DNA from: Affinundibacterium macrobrachii
Lineage (GTDB): Bacteria; Pseudomonadota; Gammaproteobacteria; Burkholderiales; Burkholderiaceae_D
Direction of reading: 5' to 3'
DNA: 64,000 nt
NCBI RefSeq assembly: GCF_014652415.1
Contig: NZ_BMYT01000005.1
Location: forward strand, 1-64,000
Shown here in pieces: positions 7,823 to 15,527 of this stretch (position 1 is its first letter; each line of letters starts with the position of its first letter). A program made the position numbers and the translations under genes. The notes below the pieces were generated by a model. That model searched no databases and was not told the DNA's origin. It saw only the letters and a program-made list of their open reading frames with translations.

Positions 7823-9280
7823 ATGCAAACCAACATTAGCGAAACATATAAGCACACCACGGAGGGGCAAGAGGCTGAACAGATTTTACGTCAGTGTGTC
7901 CATTGCGGAATGTGCAATGCGACTTGTCCGACTTATCAATTATTGGGTGACGAACTCGACGGGCCACGCGGACGGATTTATCTGATTAAACAAGTGCTGG
8001 AAGGCAAACAAGCGACGCAAAAAACACAGACGCATTTGGATCGTTGCTTGACTTGCCGTAGTTGCGAGACGACTTGTCCTTCTGGTGTTCAATATGGACG
8101 ATTATTAGAAATTGGACGAGGTATCGTCGAGCAGCAAGTTGCTCGTTCTTGGTCACAAAAATTGTTCCGCTCAGCATTGAAGAATGGTTTGAGTAATCCT
8201 CGTTTGTTTCAACATGCCCTAAGGTGGGGACGCCGCTTGAAGCCTGTATTGCCGCAGCAGTTACAAGAAAAAATTCCAGCCATAACCGCACTTACTCCGA
8301 GTTCACATCCGATCGCGGCAGGCCAGTACCAGCGTAGGGTCATTTTGCTTGAGGGCTGTGTACAAGGCAGTTTAGCGCCGAATATTAATGCGGCAACTAA
8401 GCGTGTATTGCAGCGTTTGCAGGTCGAATCGATAGTGGCGACAGAGGCGGGGTGTTGTGGTGCTGTGCGATTACATTTGAGTGATGTCTCTGGCGCACAA
8501 GTGGCTGCAAGACAAAATATCGATGCATGGTGGCCAATCATCAATCAGGCTACAGAGTCAGCGCAAGCGGAGATAGCGATTGTGATGACAGCGTCGGGAT
8601 GCGGTGTTACGGTCAAAGATTACGCCAGTTTGTTAGTGCATGATGCAGCGTATGCAGAAAAGGCAAAACGCATTAGTGCACTGACTGTGGATTTGAGTGA
8701 ATACCTAATGAACTTTTTACCAGAATTAATCGCCTTAGTCGGTGGCGATATTCCACAAAAACTGACTTGGCATGCGCCATGTAGTTTGCAGCATGGGCAG
8801 CAAGTACGAGGTAAGTTAGAGAAAATACTAGCTAGTCTTGGTGTTGATGTGCGTAGCTGCGAGAATAGTCATTTGTGTTGTGGCTCTGCTGGGACTTATT
8901 CGATATTACAGCCGACTTTGGCGAGACAATTACGAGACAATAAAATCGCTGCATTAGAGCGAACTCAGCCCGACATTATCATTAGTGCGAATATGGCGTG
9001 TCAGCAGCATTTACAAGCAGCTACAAAAATTCCCGTCTTGCATTGGATAGAAGTACTCGATCAGGCGATGGATACATTGCTTACCACGACCAAAGAGTCG
9101 CTTGCACCTATCTTAGTGGCAGAGCAAGCTGAGACAGTTGTACTGCCTGCGCAAAGTTCAACAAACCATTCTGAAAATGCGTCACATGCTGTCAACGATA
9201 AGACAAAAGCGGCTTTAGGTCCGAAGACCAATCTAGCAAAGAAAAAACAAAGCAAAAAGAAATCAAAAAGAAATCAATAA
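7823..9280 (+). CDS. glcF: Glycolate oxidase iron-sulfur subunit GlcF, with lysine-rich tail
   Basis: A 485-residue electron-transfer subunit of glycolate oxidase. Two ferredoxin-type 4Fe-4S motifs lie near the N-terminus (CVHCGMCNATCP, about residues 26-37; CLTCRSCETTCP). Two CCG domains follow, with CCGA near residue 213 and CCGSAG near residue 353. GlcF is normally about 400-410 residues. The extra 60-70 residues here are low-complexity and end in a very lysine-rich tail (KKKQSKKKSKRNQ). The tail is part of the open frame and ends just before a terminator, so it is not a read-through artefact. Confidence 0.92.
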   Translation: MQTNISETYKHTTEGQEAEQILRQCVHCGMCNATCPTYQLLGDELDGPRGRIYLIKQVLEGKQATQKTQTHLDRCLTCRSCETTCPSGVQYGRLLEIGRGIVEQQVARSWSQKLFRSALKNGLSNPRLFQHALRWGRRLKPVLPQQLQEKIPAITALTPSSHPIAAGQYQRRVILLEGCVQGSLAPNINAATKRVLQRLQVESIVATEAGCCGAVRLHLSDVSGAQVAARQNIDAWWPIINQATESAQAEIAIVMTASGCGVTVKDYASLLVHDAAYAEKAKRISALTVDLSEYLMNFLPELIALVGGDIPQKLTWHAPCSLQHGQQVRGKLEKILASLGVDVRSCENSHLCCGSAGTYSILQPTLARQLRDNKIAALERTQPDIIISANMACQQHLQAATKIPVLHWIEVLDQAMDTLLTTTKESLAPILVAEQAETVVLPAQSSTNHSENASHAVNDKTKAALGPKTNLAKKKQSKKKSKRNQ

Positions 9281-9285
9281 AGAAA

Positions 9286-9316
9286 AAAGTCGCCTCGCTA
9301 TTAGCACGGCGACTTT
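9286..9316. terminator. Bidirectional terminator between glcF and ompW
   Basis: Perfect 9-bp stem AAAGTCGCC/GGCGACTTT (9286-9294 and 9308-9316) with a 13-nt loop. T-rich sequence follows on both strands, so it can end glcDEF transcription rightward and ompW transcription leftward. Confidence 0.85.
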
Positions 9317-9346
9317 ATTGCTTTTAGTATCTAATTAAAACTTAGA

Positions 9347-9964
9347 TTAGAAACGGTAGCCTACACCAACACCGATCAACAATGGATCAACTTTAACAGC
9401 ACTTGCTTTCGCGCCAGCGATTTTCACATCGCTACGAATTTGTACTTTTTTCACGTCTAAGTTTAAAGACCAGTTTTTGTCGATTGCGAAATCAACACCA
9501 GCTTGTACAGACAGGCCAAAGCTGCTGCTTTCCAAACTGCCTTTGCCACCCAACAAATTCACTTTAGAGATGTTTGTGTAGTTCACACCAACGCCGAGGT
9601 ATGGGTTGATGTTGGAGTTTGGTGCGAAGTGATACTGAGCAGACAATGTTGGTGGCAAGTGTTTGAATGTACCAATATTGTTACCATCCAAATACACATC
9701 GTGTTTTTGTGGGTAAGTCAAAATCAATTCAGCAGATACGTTTGGTGAGAAGAAATAAGAAATATCGATTTCTGGAATTGTCTTTTTGCCGACTGTGATG
9801 CGGTCTTCCGCGCCAACACCGCCAACTTGATCAGATTTGTTTGCTGTGTCGATATTAACAACGCGACCACGAACCAACCATGGGCTATCTTGTGCAATTG
9901 CTTCTGCGCTGATGAAACCAACTGATGCTAAAGAGAGTGCGAGAACGAGCTTTTTCATTTTCAT
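9347..9964 (-). CDS. ompW: OmpW-family outer-membrane protein
   Basis: A 205-residue precursor. OmpW forms an eight-stranded barrel for small hydrophobic molecules in the outer membrane. The signal peptide (residues 1-25, with an AIAQ cleavage region) is clear. The mature part contains alternating barrel strands, NPYLGVGVNYT at about residues 117-127, and a C-terminal phenylalanine (GVGYRF) for BAM recognition. An FNR-type box lies about 100 bp upstream. E. coli ompW is a known FNR target, so oxygen-dependent control is likely here too. Confidence 0.9.
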   Translation of the reverse strand: MKMKKLVLALSLASVGFISAEAIAQDSPWLVRGRVVNIDTANKSDQVGGVGAEDRITVGKKTIPEIDISYFFSPNVSAELILTYPQKHDVYLDGNNIGTFKHLPPTLSAQYHFAPNSNINPYLGVGVNYTNISKVNLLGGKGSLESSSFGLSVQAGVDFAIDKNWSLNLDVKKVQIRSDVKIAGAKASAVKVDPLLIGVGVGYRF

Positions 9965-10034
9965 TTTCCTTGGTTATTAATACAAATTTTGATTCTTTTG
10001 GTTTAGCGATTTGTTTCCTAAACTCGATGGAAAC

Positions 10035-10076
10035 AGTTTAGTTGCGCACTGCAGCATGCGTCTTGAGCTAGATCAA
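10035..10076 (-). promoter_or_regulatory. FNR-type box and -10 of ompW
   Basis: TTGAGCTAGATCAA (10063-10076) matches the FNR/Anr consensus TTGAT-N4-ATCAA with one mismatch. On the minus strand a TAAACT -10 (10040-10035) predicts a start near 10028. That puts the box centre close to -41.5, the class II activator position. Confidence 0.55.
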
Positions 10077-10222
10077 ATTAGCTGTCAGCTGGATAAAAAA
10101 TCTGATGGATTTGTTTTTTCGCTGTTTTGAGTGCATTTCGATTTGATTGTTGAGGCAAGCCCACTTTATTTGCCGCTGTCTATAGAGCACAAAGTAAGTT
10201 GAAAAACTACGCGCACAATAAA

Positions 10223-10260
10223 AAACACCAGCGTTGAGATTTCACGCTGGTGTTTTTTTA
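10223..10260 (-). terminator. Terminator of the glucokinase-GH13-amylase operon
   Basis: Twelve-bp perfect stem (10223-10234 and 10244-10255) with a 9-nt loop. T-rich sequence follows on both strands. It lies about 130 nt past the alpha-amylase stop, between that gene and the ompW control region. Apart from this and the ompW promoter, the 9965-10388 gap shows nothing I recognise. Confidence 0.8.
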
Positions 10261-10388
10261 TAGTTTGATTTTCTTGGTGCTACTTCGTCTCTTCCTACTA
10301 CCTCTACTACAAACTGGTATTACTGCTCTGCGCTAAGAATTCAGCATTCATTTAGCATTTATGTGGCAAGCATAATACTGTATTTTGC

Positions 10389-11735
10389 CTATTGCGCAAA
10401 CACTTTGTATTCCCAAGGTTTGAGATTAAATTTGACATTGGAGCCAAGTGGTGCTTTTGCGCCACTATGAATATCACGTAGTTTGCCTTTTGCCAGCGCG
10501 GATTGAACATCGGCGGTTTGTGCCTGATTCGATAAGTTAAAAATCGCCACAATTTTGTTACCATCTTTTTCACGGGTAAATGCAAATACCTTGTCATCTG
10601 CACCAGTGTGGATACGTTGCATTTCGCCACCCGCCACGCCATTCCACAAAGCCTTGTTAGTTTTCTTTAATTGAAACAGTTTGGTATAGAGCTGTTTGAA
10701 TGGGTGTGCTTTCCATTCGATAGGATCGCGTTCAAAGAAATTCAATGCCTTGTTATTCCCCGCTTCTTGGCCGCTATACATCAAAGGCATGCCTTTCATG
10801 ATATTGGATAAGACTAAGAAGGTTTCTACTGCATCGCCAAGACGTACAAATTCGGTGCCTTCCCAACTATTCAAATCATGATTGGTGATGTGCAACATAC
10901 GATAGGCGTCGGCGTGGTAATTTTTTTCTTCCCCATTTAAGTAAGCATCTAAATCTTTTACTGATTTTTTACCTTGGGCGATTTCATTAAATAAATCCTT
11001 GTATTGCCAGCCATACGTCATATCGAATGCTTTCTCGTGCAATTCAAACTCATGTGCTTCGGCCAGCATGAAAACTTTTTTCGTCTTATCGAGTTCTTTG
11101 CGCGTGTCATTCCAGAAATCAGTCGGTACCATCGCGGCGACGTCGCAACGGAAGCCATCGATATTGTATTCAGTGAGCCAGAAGCGCATTGCATCGACCA
11201 TTTCTTTACGCAATTGTTGATTACTATAGTCGAGCGCAATCACGTCAGCCCAATCTGGTACCGGTGGCACGAACTTACCGTCCTTATCTTTCTTATAGAA
11301 TTCTGGATGCTTTTCAGTCCATGGATGATCCCATGCAGTGTGATTTGGTACCCAATCAATAATCACATACATACCTTGCGCATGGATGGCTTTTACGAGT
11401 TTTTTGAAGTCGGCTGGTGTGCCAAATTCAGGATTGACCCCTTTGTAATCGCGCACTGCGTAGTAGCTACCTAATGTGCCTTTGCGATTCTTTTCACCGA
11501 TAGGATTAATCGGCATTAACCAAATAACTTTGACGCCCATTTTTTTGAGCTCGGGTAAGTACTCTTCAAACTTTTGAAAACTACCTTCTTTAGAATATTG
11601 GCGAATATTCGCTTCATAAATGGTGGCATTTTTTGTCCAAGCTGGATGCACTACTTCGCTACGTGTTTGTGCAGTCGCTGGCATGGCGCTCAGAGCGCCG
11701 ATACTAAGTAAGAGTGAGAACAGTAAATTTTTCAT
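10389..11735 (-). CDS. Secreted alpha-amylase family (GH13) enzyme
   Basis: A 448-residue precursor with a signal peptide (residues 1-23, cleaved after ATA). It should hydrolyse alpha-1,4-glucans in the periplasm or outside. The four GH13 motifs are visible: DWVPNHT, GFRCDVA (nucleophile Asp), FMLAEAHE (acid/base Glu) and ITNHD. A short beta-domain ends the protein. It is the last gene of the minus-strand glucokinase-GH13-GH13 operon, 41 nt after its neighbour. The exact substrate cannot be told from sequence alone. Confidence 0.88.
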   Translation of the reverse strand: MKNLLFSLLLSIGALSAMPATAQTRSEVVHPAWTKNATIYEANIRQYSKEGSFQKFEEYLPELKKMGVKVIWLMPINPIGEKNRKGTLGSYYAVRDYKGVNPEFGTPADFKKLVKAIHAQGMYVIIDWVPNHTAWDHPWTEKHPEFYKKDKDGKFVPPVPDWADVIALDYSNQQLRKEMVDAMRFWLTEYNIDGFRCDVAAMVPTDFWNDTRKELDKTKKVFMLAEAHEFELHEKAFDMTYGWQYKDLFNEIAQGKKSVKDLDAYLNGEEKNYHADAYRMLHITNHDLNSWEGTEFVRLGDAVETFLVLSNIMKGMPLMYSGQEAGNNKALNFFERDPIEWKAHPFKQLYTKLFQLKKTNKALWNGVAGGEMQRIHTGADDKVFAFTREKDGNKIVAIFNLSNQAQTADVQSALAKGKLRDIHSGAKAPLGSNVKFNLKPWEYKVFAQ

Positions 11736-11776
11736 GATGTGACCTCGTTGGGGGGATGGTTTGCTTTGCTACAGAG

Positions 11777-13888
11777 TTAGTGCAACTCCAAAATCATTGC
11801 TGACTTGGCGTTGACGTTGAGTGTTTTGTCTAAAACCAAAGCACGATTATTCATAATCTCAATCGCACGCTGACTTCCTTGAAGTGCTTCATTAAAGCGC
11901 GATAAGTCGAGTTGGACTGCTTTTTCGTTGCGATTAATAATGACCATTACTTTCTGTTTGGCGTCGCTGCGGAAGTACACATAGCAATTATTTTCAGGAA
12001 TAAAGTGAAGCAGTTTTCCGTGATGAATTGCGCTAGCGGTTTTACGCCAATTGAATAGACGCGTTACAAAATTTTGCATGTCTTGTTGCGCTGGGCTTAA
12101 ATTTCTTCCGGTAAAAGCATTGACTTCGTCACCCTCCCAACCACCTGGAAAATCGCCTCTGACTTTGCCATCATCGCGCTGTTTGGGGCTGGTCATTAAG
12201 ACTTCTGCGCCATAAAACATTTGTGGAATACCACGTAGTGTTGCGAGCATGGTGAATGCAAGTTTGTTTAAATCGACATCCTCATTCAGCGCTGAAAATA
12301 TGCGTGGCGTATCGTGATTGCCCTCAAAAATGGTTAAATTGTCTGGTTCAGCATAAATGAAATCATTGGCAATCGTCTCGTACATCGTCATCATGTCGAC
12401 GCCTTTGCCATAGCCACCGACTAAGCTCGCGTGCAAGGCTTGATAGGTAGGGAAATCCATCAAACTTGGAACTGATGAGCGATATCCATCATGATTTTGT
12501 TTGCCACGCTGCCAGTAGGCGACGATGTTTGGATTCATACTCCATTCTTCACCGACGATATTGAACTGCGGGTATTCTTCCATCACACGTTGCGACCAAC
12601 GCGCTAGAAACGCTTTATCCGAGTAGGAATAGGTATCCGTGCGTAGACCGGACAGATCTGCAAACTCGATCCACCATAAACTGTTTTGGATTAAATACTT
12701 GGCTAGAAATGGATTGCGCTGATTCAAATCCGGCATGGTTTTAACAAACCAACCATCTGCAAATTTTTGTTTATCAATTTGCGCGGCGTGCGCGTCTTGC
12801 AAGGTGCTGCGAATATGGTTGGTTTCCGTATATTGCTGCGGAAAATTGAGCCAATCCTTGCTCGGCAAATCCTTCATCCACCAATGATTCGAGCCGACAT
12901 GATTCAGCACAATGTCTTGGATAACGCCGATGTTTTTTGCTTTTGCTTCTTGCACGAATTGCTGATAATCGCGATTGCTACCAAAACGTGGATCGATGCG
13001 ATAGAAGTCGGTTGCTGCGTAGCCGTGATAAGAATTAATCTCCTGCGCATTTTCGACCAATGGAGTCGGCCATACCATCGTAAATCCCATTTTTGCAATG
13101 TAGTCGAGATGTTGCCGCATACCCTCAAGATCACCACCATGTCGTCCACCTGGGACATCACGTGCATGTTTGTCGCTGTAGTTGTGTTGATTGTCGTTGC
13201 GTGTGTCGCCATTCGCAAAACGATCTGGCATCAATAAATAAATCGCGTCACGAGGAGCAAATCCTTTGCGTTGTGCAGAGCCTGCGCGTCTAGCATGTAA
13301 TTCAAACTTGATACTGCTTGCGACTTTTGCCGCAGAGTTTTTTGTTTTATCTGATGTTTGTAAAAACTGGATGGTGAGCGCACCGGGTTTGGTTTGATCT
13401 GCGATCTTTAGATCGATGAAAACATAGTTAGGATTGTCGCTACGATTTACTTGTTTGATGCTGACACCAGGATAAGAAATTTTTGGAGTCAGTTCAGTGA
13501 TATTTTTTCCATGCACCATCAGTTGCACTTCTGGGTTTTTCATCCCTATCCACCAAGAGGCGGGTTCTACACGATTGATTTGATATTGTGATTGCTGCGC
13601 GTTTGCCGTCGGTATTGCAACTACATTGCTGATGAGTGTGGAGAGTAATACTGCAGATGAAAATAGCGTCGCACCAAAAAATCGCTGGCATGCACTTCTA
13701 ATCGTTATTGAGGAGCGTATTAATGGCCGTGCTAGTCTAGGCTGTACTAATTGCGAAAGCCGCGTAAATGAACATTTTGATAGAAAAAAAGCAGCGCTGC
13801 TACACGCCTTACTATGTGGGGATAGTAAGGTCCCTTGGGAGAATAGCGAGAATTTAGAAAAAAATGCGCAGCGCTGCATAGGGTTCAC
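11777..13888 (-). CDS. Periplasmic neopullulanase/cyclomaltodextrinase-like GH13 enzyme (SusA-like)
   Basis: A 703-residue frame. An N-terminal immunoglobulin-like maltodextrinase domain (about residues 100-200, PASWWIGMKNPEV) precedes the GH13 barrel. The barrel has DIVLNHVGSNHWWMKDLP, GLRTDTYSYSDK (nucleophile), IVGEEWSMN (acid/base) and GNHDTPR. A C-terminal beta-domain follows. It should cleave maltodextrins or pullulan in the periplasm. A GTG start overlaps the glk stop (GTGA), implying coupling; ATG at 13879 is the alternative. Either leaves about 65 residues before an otherwise normal signal peptide (hydrophobic core 71-91, ANAQ cleavage), with no later start codon in frame. Confidence 0.87.
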   Translation of the reverse strand: MNPMQRCAFFSKFSLFSQGTLLSPHSKACSSAAFFLSKCSFTRLSQLVQPRLARPLIRSSITIRSACQRFFGATLFSSAVLLSTLISNVVAIPTANAQQSQYQINRVEPASWWIGMKNPEVQLMVHGKNITELTPKISYPGVSIKQVNRSDNPNYVFIDLKIADQTKPGALTIQFLQTSDKTKNSAAKVASSIKFELHARRAGSAQRKGFAPRDAIYLLMPDRFANGDTRNDNQHNYSDKHARDVPGGRHGGDLEGMRQHLDYIAKMGFTMVWPTPLVENAQEINSYHGYAATDFYRIDPRFGSNRDYQQFVQEAKAKNIGVIQDIVLNHVGSNHWWMKDLPSKDWLNFPQQYTETNHIRSTLQDAHAAQIDKQKFADGWFVKTMPDLNQRNPFLAKYLIQNSLWWIEFADLSGLRTDTYSYSDKAFLARWSQRVMEEYPQFNIVGEEWSMNPNIVAYWQRGKQNHDGYRSSVPSLMDFPTYQALHASLVGGYGKGVDMMTMYETIANDFIYAEPDNLTIFEGNHDTPRIFSALNEDVDLNKLAFTMLATLRGIPQMFYGAEVLMTSPKQRDDGKVRGDFPGGWEGDEVNAFTGRNLSPAQQDMQNFVTRLFNWRKTASAIHHGKLLHFIPENNCYVYFRSDAKQKVMVIINRNEKAVQLDLSRFNEALQGSQRAIEIMNNRALVLDKTLNVNAKSAMILELH

Positions 13889-14895
13889 TCTTCACTTTGT
13901 TCAATGGCAAAGGCCGCGCCACTCAGTGCCGCTAAGGTGTCTGTAATAAGTGCGGTTGGAATTTGTTGCAGATAGGATTGGAAGCGACCTTTTGCTTCAA
14001 ACTTACTACGGAAGCGCGATGTGAAAAAGTAATCGCCTAGACGCGGTACGATGCCACCGCCAATATAGAGTCCACTACGTGCGCCTACCGTCAATGCGAT
14101 ATTGCCGCAGAAACTACCTAGTAGTGCGCAGAAACAGTCTAAAGTTTTGGCGCAAACGGCATCTTGAGCTTGTAATCCACGTTCAACGATTTGTTCTGTG
14201 CTGAGCTCTTCGGATTGCAGTTGTAAGCTGCGTGCTACTGCGCGATATAGAACTGGTAAACCTATGCCTGATAACAAGCGCTCTGCAGAAATATGATGAA
14301 ACTCTAGCCGCGCGTGATTCAAGACACTAGCTTCAAAATCATCCGTTGCTGCAAGTGTCGCATGACCACCTTCACCAGGAATCGCAATCCAACCATGCCG
14401 CGTCTCAATCACCGATCCGACGCCCAAGCCAGTGCCTGGCCCGACTACGGCAAGTGTTCCTGAATGCTCTGGTAGGGCGCCGTGAGCGCGTATTTGTTCT
14501 GCCTTTAAGCGCGGTAAGGATAATGCTAGCGCTTCAAAGTCGTTCAGTGCAATAAAGCGATCTAGTTGCAATGCCGCTTTGACTTCTGTTCGCGTAAATT
14601 TCCAATGGCTATTGGTGAATTGAATTTGTTCTTGCCCTACCGCTGTCGCAACCGCAAAGGCGGCGCATCGGGGGGCTTGATATTGTTTGCCTAATTCTTG
14701 CTGCAATTGCTGTAGATAAGTTTCGCTAGCCGCAATTGGTGTCGCAAAGTCGGTGACGGCTAAGGTTTTGACTTGCGTAATATCAGCGCCAGCAGCAGCG
14801 ACCCAGCCAAAACGCGCATTGCTACCGCCAATATCGGCAATCAGCCAAGGGTAGGGGGCAGTTGGTGTTGGCGGCAAATTCGATGCGGTTGTCAT
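13885..14895 (-). CDS. glk: Glucokinase
   Basis: A 336-residue proteobacterial-type glucokinase that phosphorylates cytoplasmic glucose with ATP. The phosphate-1 loop is LIADIGGSNARFGWV (residues 18-32). NDFEALALSLP carries the catalytic Asp, GPGTGLGVG the phosphate-2 loop, and GEGGHATLA contacts sugar. It is first in the operon with two GH13 enzymes, so the unit converts maltodextrins to glucose 6-phosphate. A strong HexR-type operator lies about 105 bp upstream. A second glucokinase domain is encoded divergently. Confidence 0.94.
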   Translation of the reverse strand: MTTASNLPPTPTAPYPWLIADIGGSNARFGWVAAAGADITQVKTLAVTDFATPIAASETYLQQLQQELGKQYQAPRCAAFAVATAVGQEQIQFTNSHWKFTRTEVKAALQLDRFIALNDFEALALSLPRLKAEQIRAHGALPEHSGTLAVVGPGTGLGVGSVIETRHGWIAIPGEGGHATLAATDDFEASVLNHARLEFHHISAERLLSGIGLPVLYRAVARSLQLQSEELSTEQIVERGLQAQDAVCAKTLDCFCALLGSFCGNIALTVGARSGLYIGGGIVPRLGDYFFTSRFRSKFEAKGRFQSYLQQIPTALITDTLAALSGAAFAIEQSEE

Positions 14896-14998
14896 TGCGG
14901 GTTATTCCTATAGCGTGAATCGTATTCTGTTTAAGTTGATATTTCTGCGATTAGGCGAGCCAAGATAATTCAACTTATACCGAGATAATTGGAATGAA

Positions 14999-15013
14999 TG
15001 TAGCAAAACTACA
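14999..15013. promoter_or_regulatory. HexR-type operator (glk side)
   Basis: TGTAGCAAAACTACA matches the published proteobacterial HexR consensus TGTARTWWWAYTACA at 14 of 15 positions. It lies in the divergent gap between glk and the glucokinase-HexR fusion gene, which encodes the likely binding protein. Confidence 0.6.
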
Positions 15014-15214
15014 TCAAAGTGGCAATGATTTTCGTGTCGAAATTCTGAATTTCGTGGAAAGTGTGGTTTTCCTCGAATGAAAGATTTTGCGAGAATGCGA
15101 TTGTAGTCAGATAAAACGGTAGCTTGCTCTATAGATCTAATCGACCTTAATGCTAACTATTTGATTTTGATGGTTTATTGATGTCAGTATAGATGCTTAA
15201 TCATCCGTAAAAAT

Positions 15215-15228
15215 TTGATTGTTATCAA
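15215..15228. promoter_or_regulatory. Perfect FNR-type box upstream of the glucokinase-HexR fusion
   Basis: TTGATTGTTATCAA fits TTGAT-N4-ATCAA exactly. It lies about 300 bp before the fusion gene and about 320 bp before glk, so the target promoter is not certain. Confidence 0.45.
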
Positions 15229-15268
15229 TTTGTCTTATGTCGCAAAGCTTGTGATTACATAATGATTC

Positions 15269-15283
15269 TGTAGTCTAGTTACA
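15269..15283. promoter_or_regulatory. HexR-type operator (fusion-gene side)
   Basis: TGTAGTCTAGTTACA matches the HexR consensus at 13 of 15 positions. A weaker copy, TTTAGTCAGACTACA (12 of 15), follows at 15352-15366. Together with the site at 14999 these suggest autoregulation of the fusion gene and control of the glk operon. The rest of the 632-base gap shows no gene. Confidence 0.5.
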
Positions 15284-15527
15284 AAAATGTACCGAATAGT
15301 CAATCAAATATTTACAAAAAATACCTCGTTGACTGATATATCCAAAATTAGTTTAGTCAGACTACAATGCAATCTCTTGCTTTTTTACTTGCATCTTTAT
15401 TTGCATTTCAGTGCCGCTTGATGCAAGAAAAGAGCGAGGTAAGCACCGACCATGAGTGAGTTGCGCGTGTTTTGAGCGTATTCGCTTTGTTCAGATTTGA
15501 TCCGTAAAACTTCGATTTTGGAAAATT

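Noticed and set aside
12767..13237. 156-residue plus-strand frame inside the SusA-like gene
   Set aside because: Antisense shadow of the GH13 catalytic domain, with no family features.
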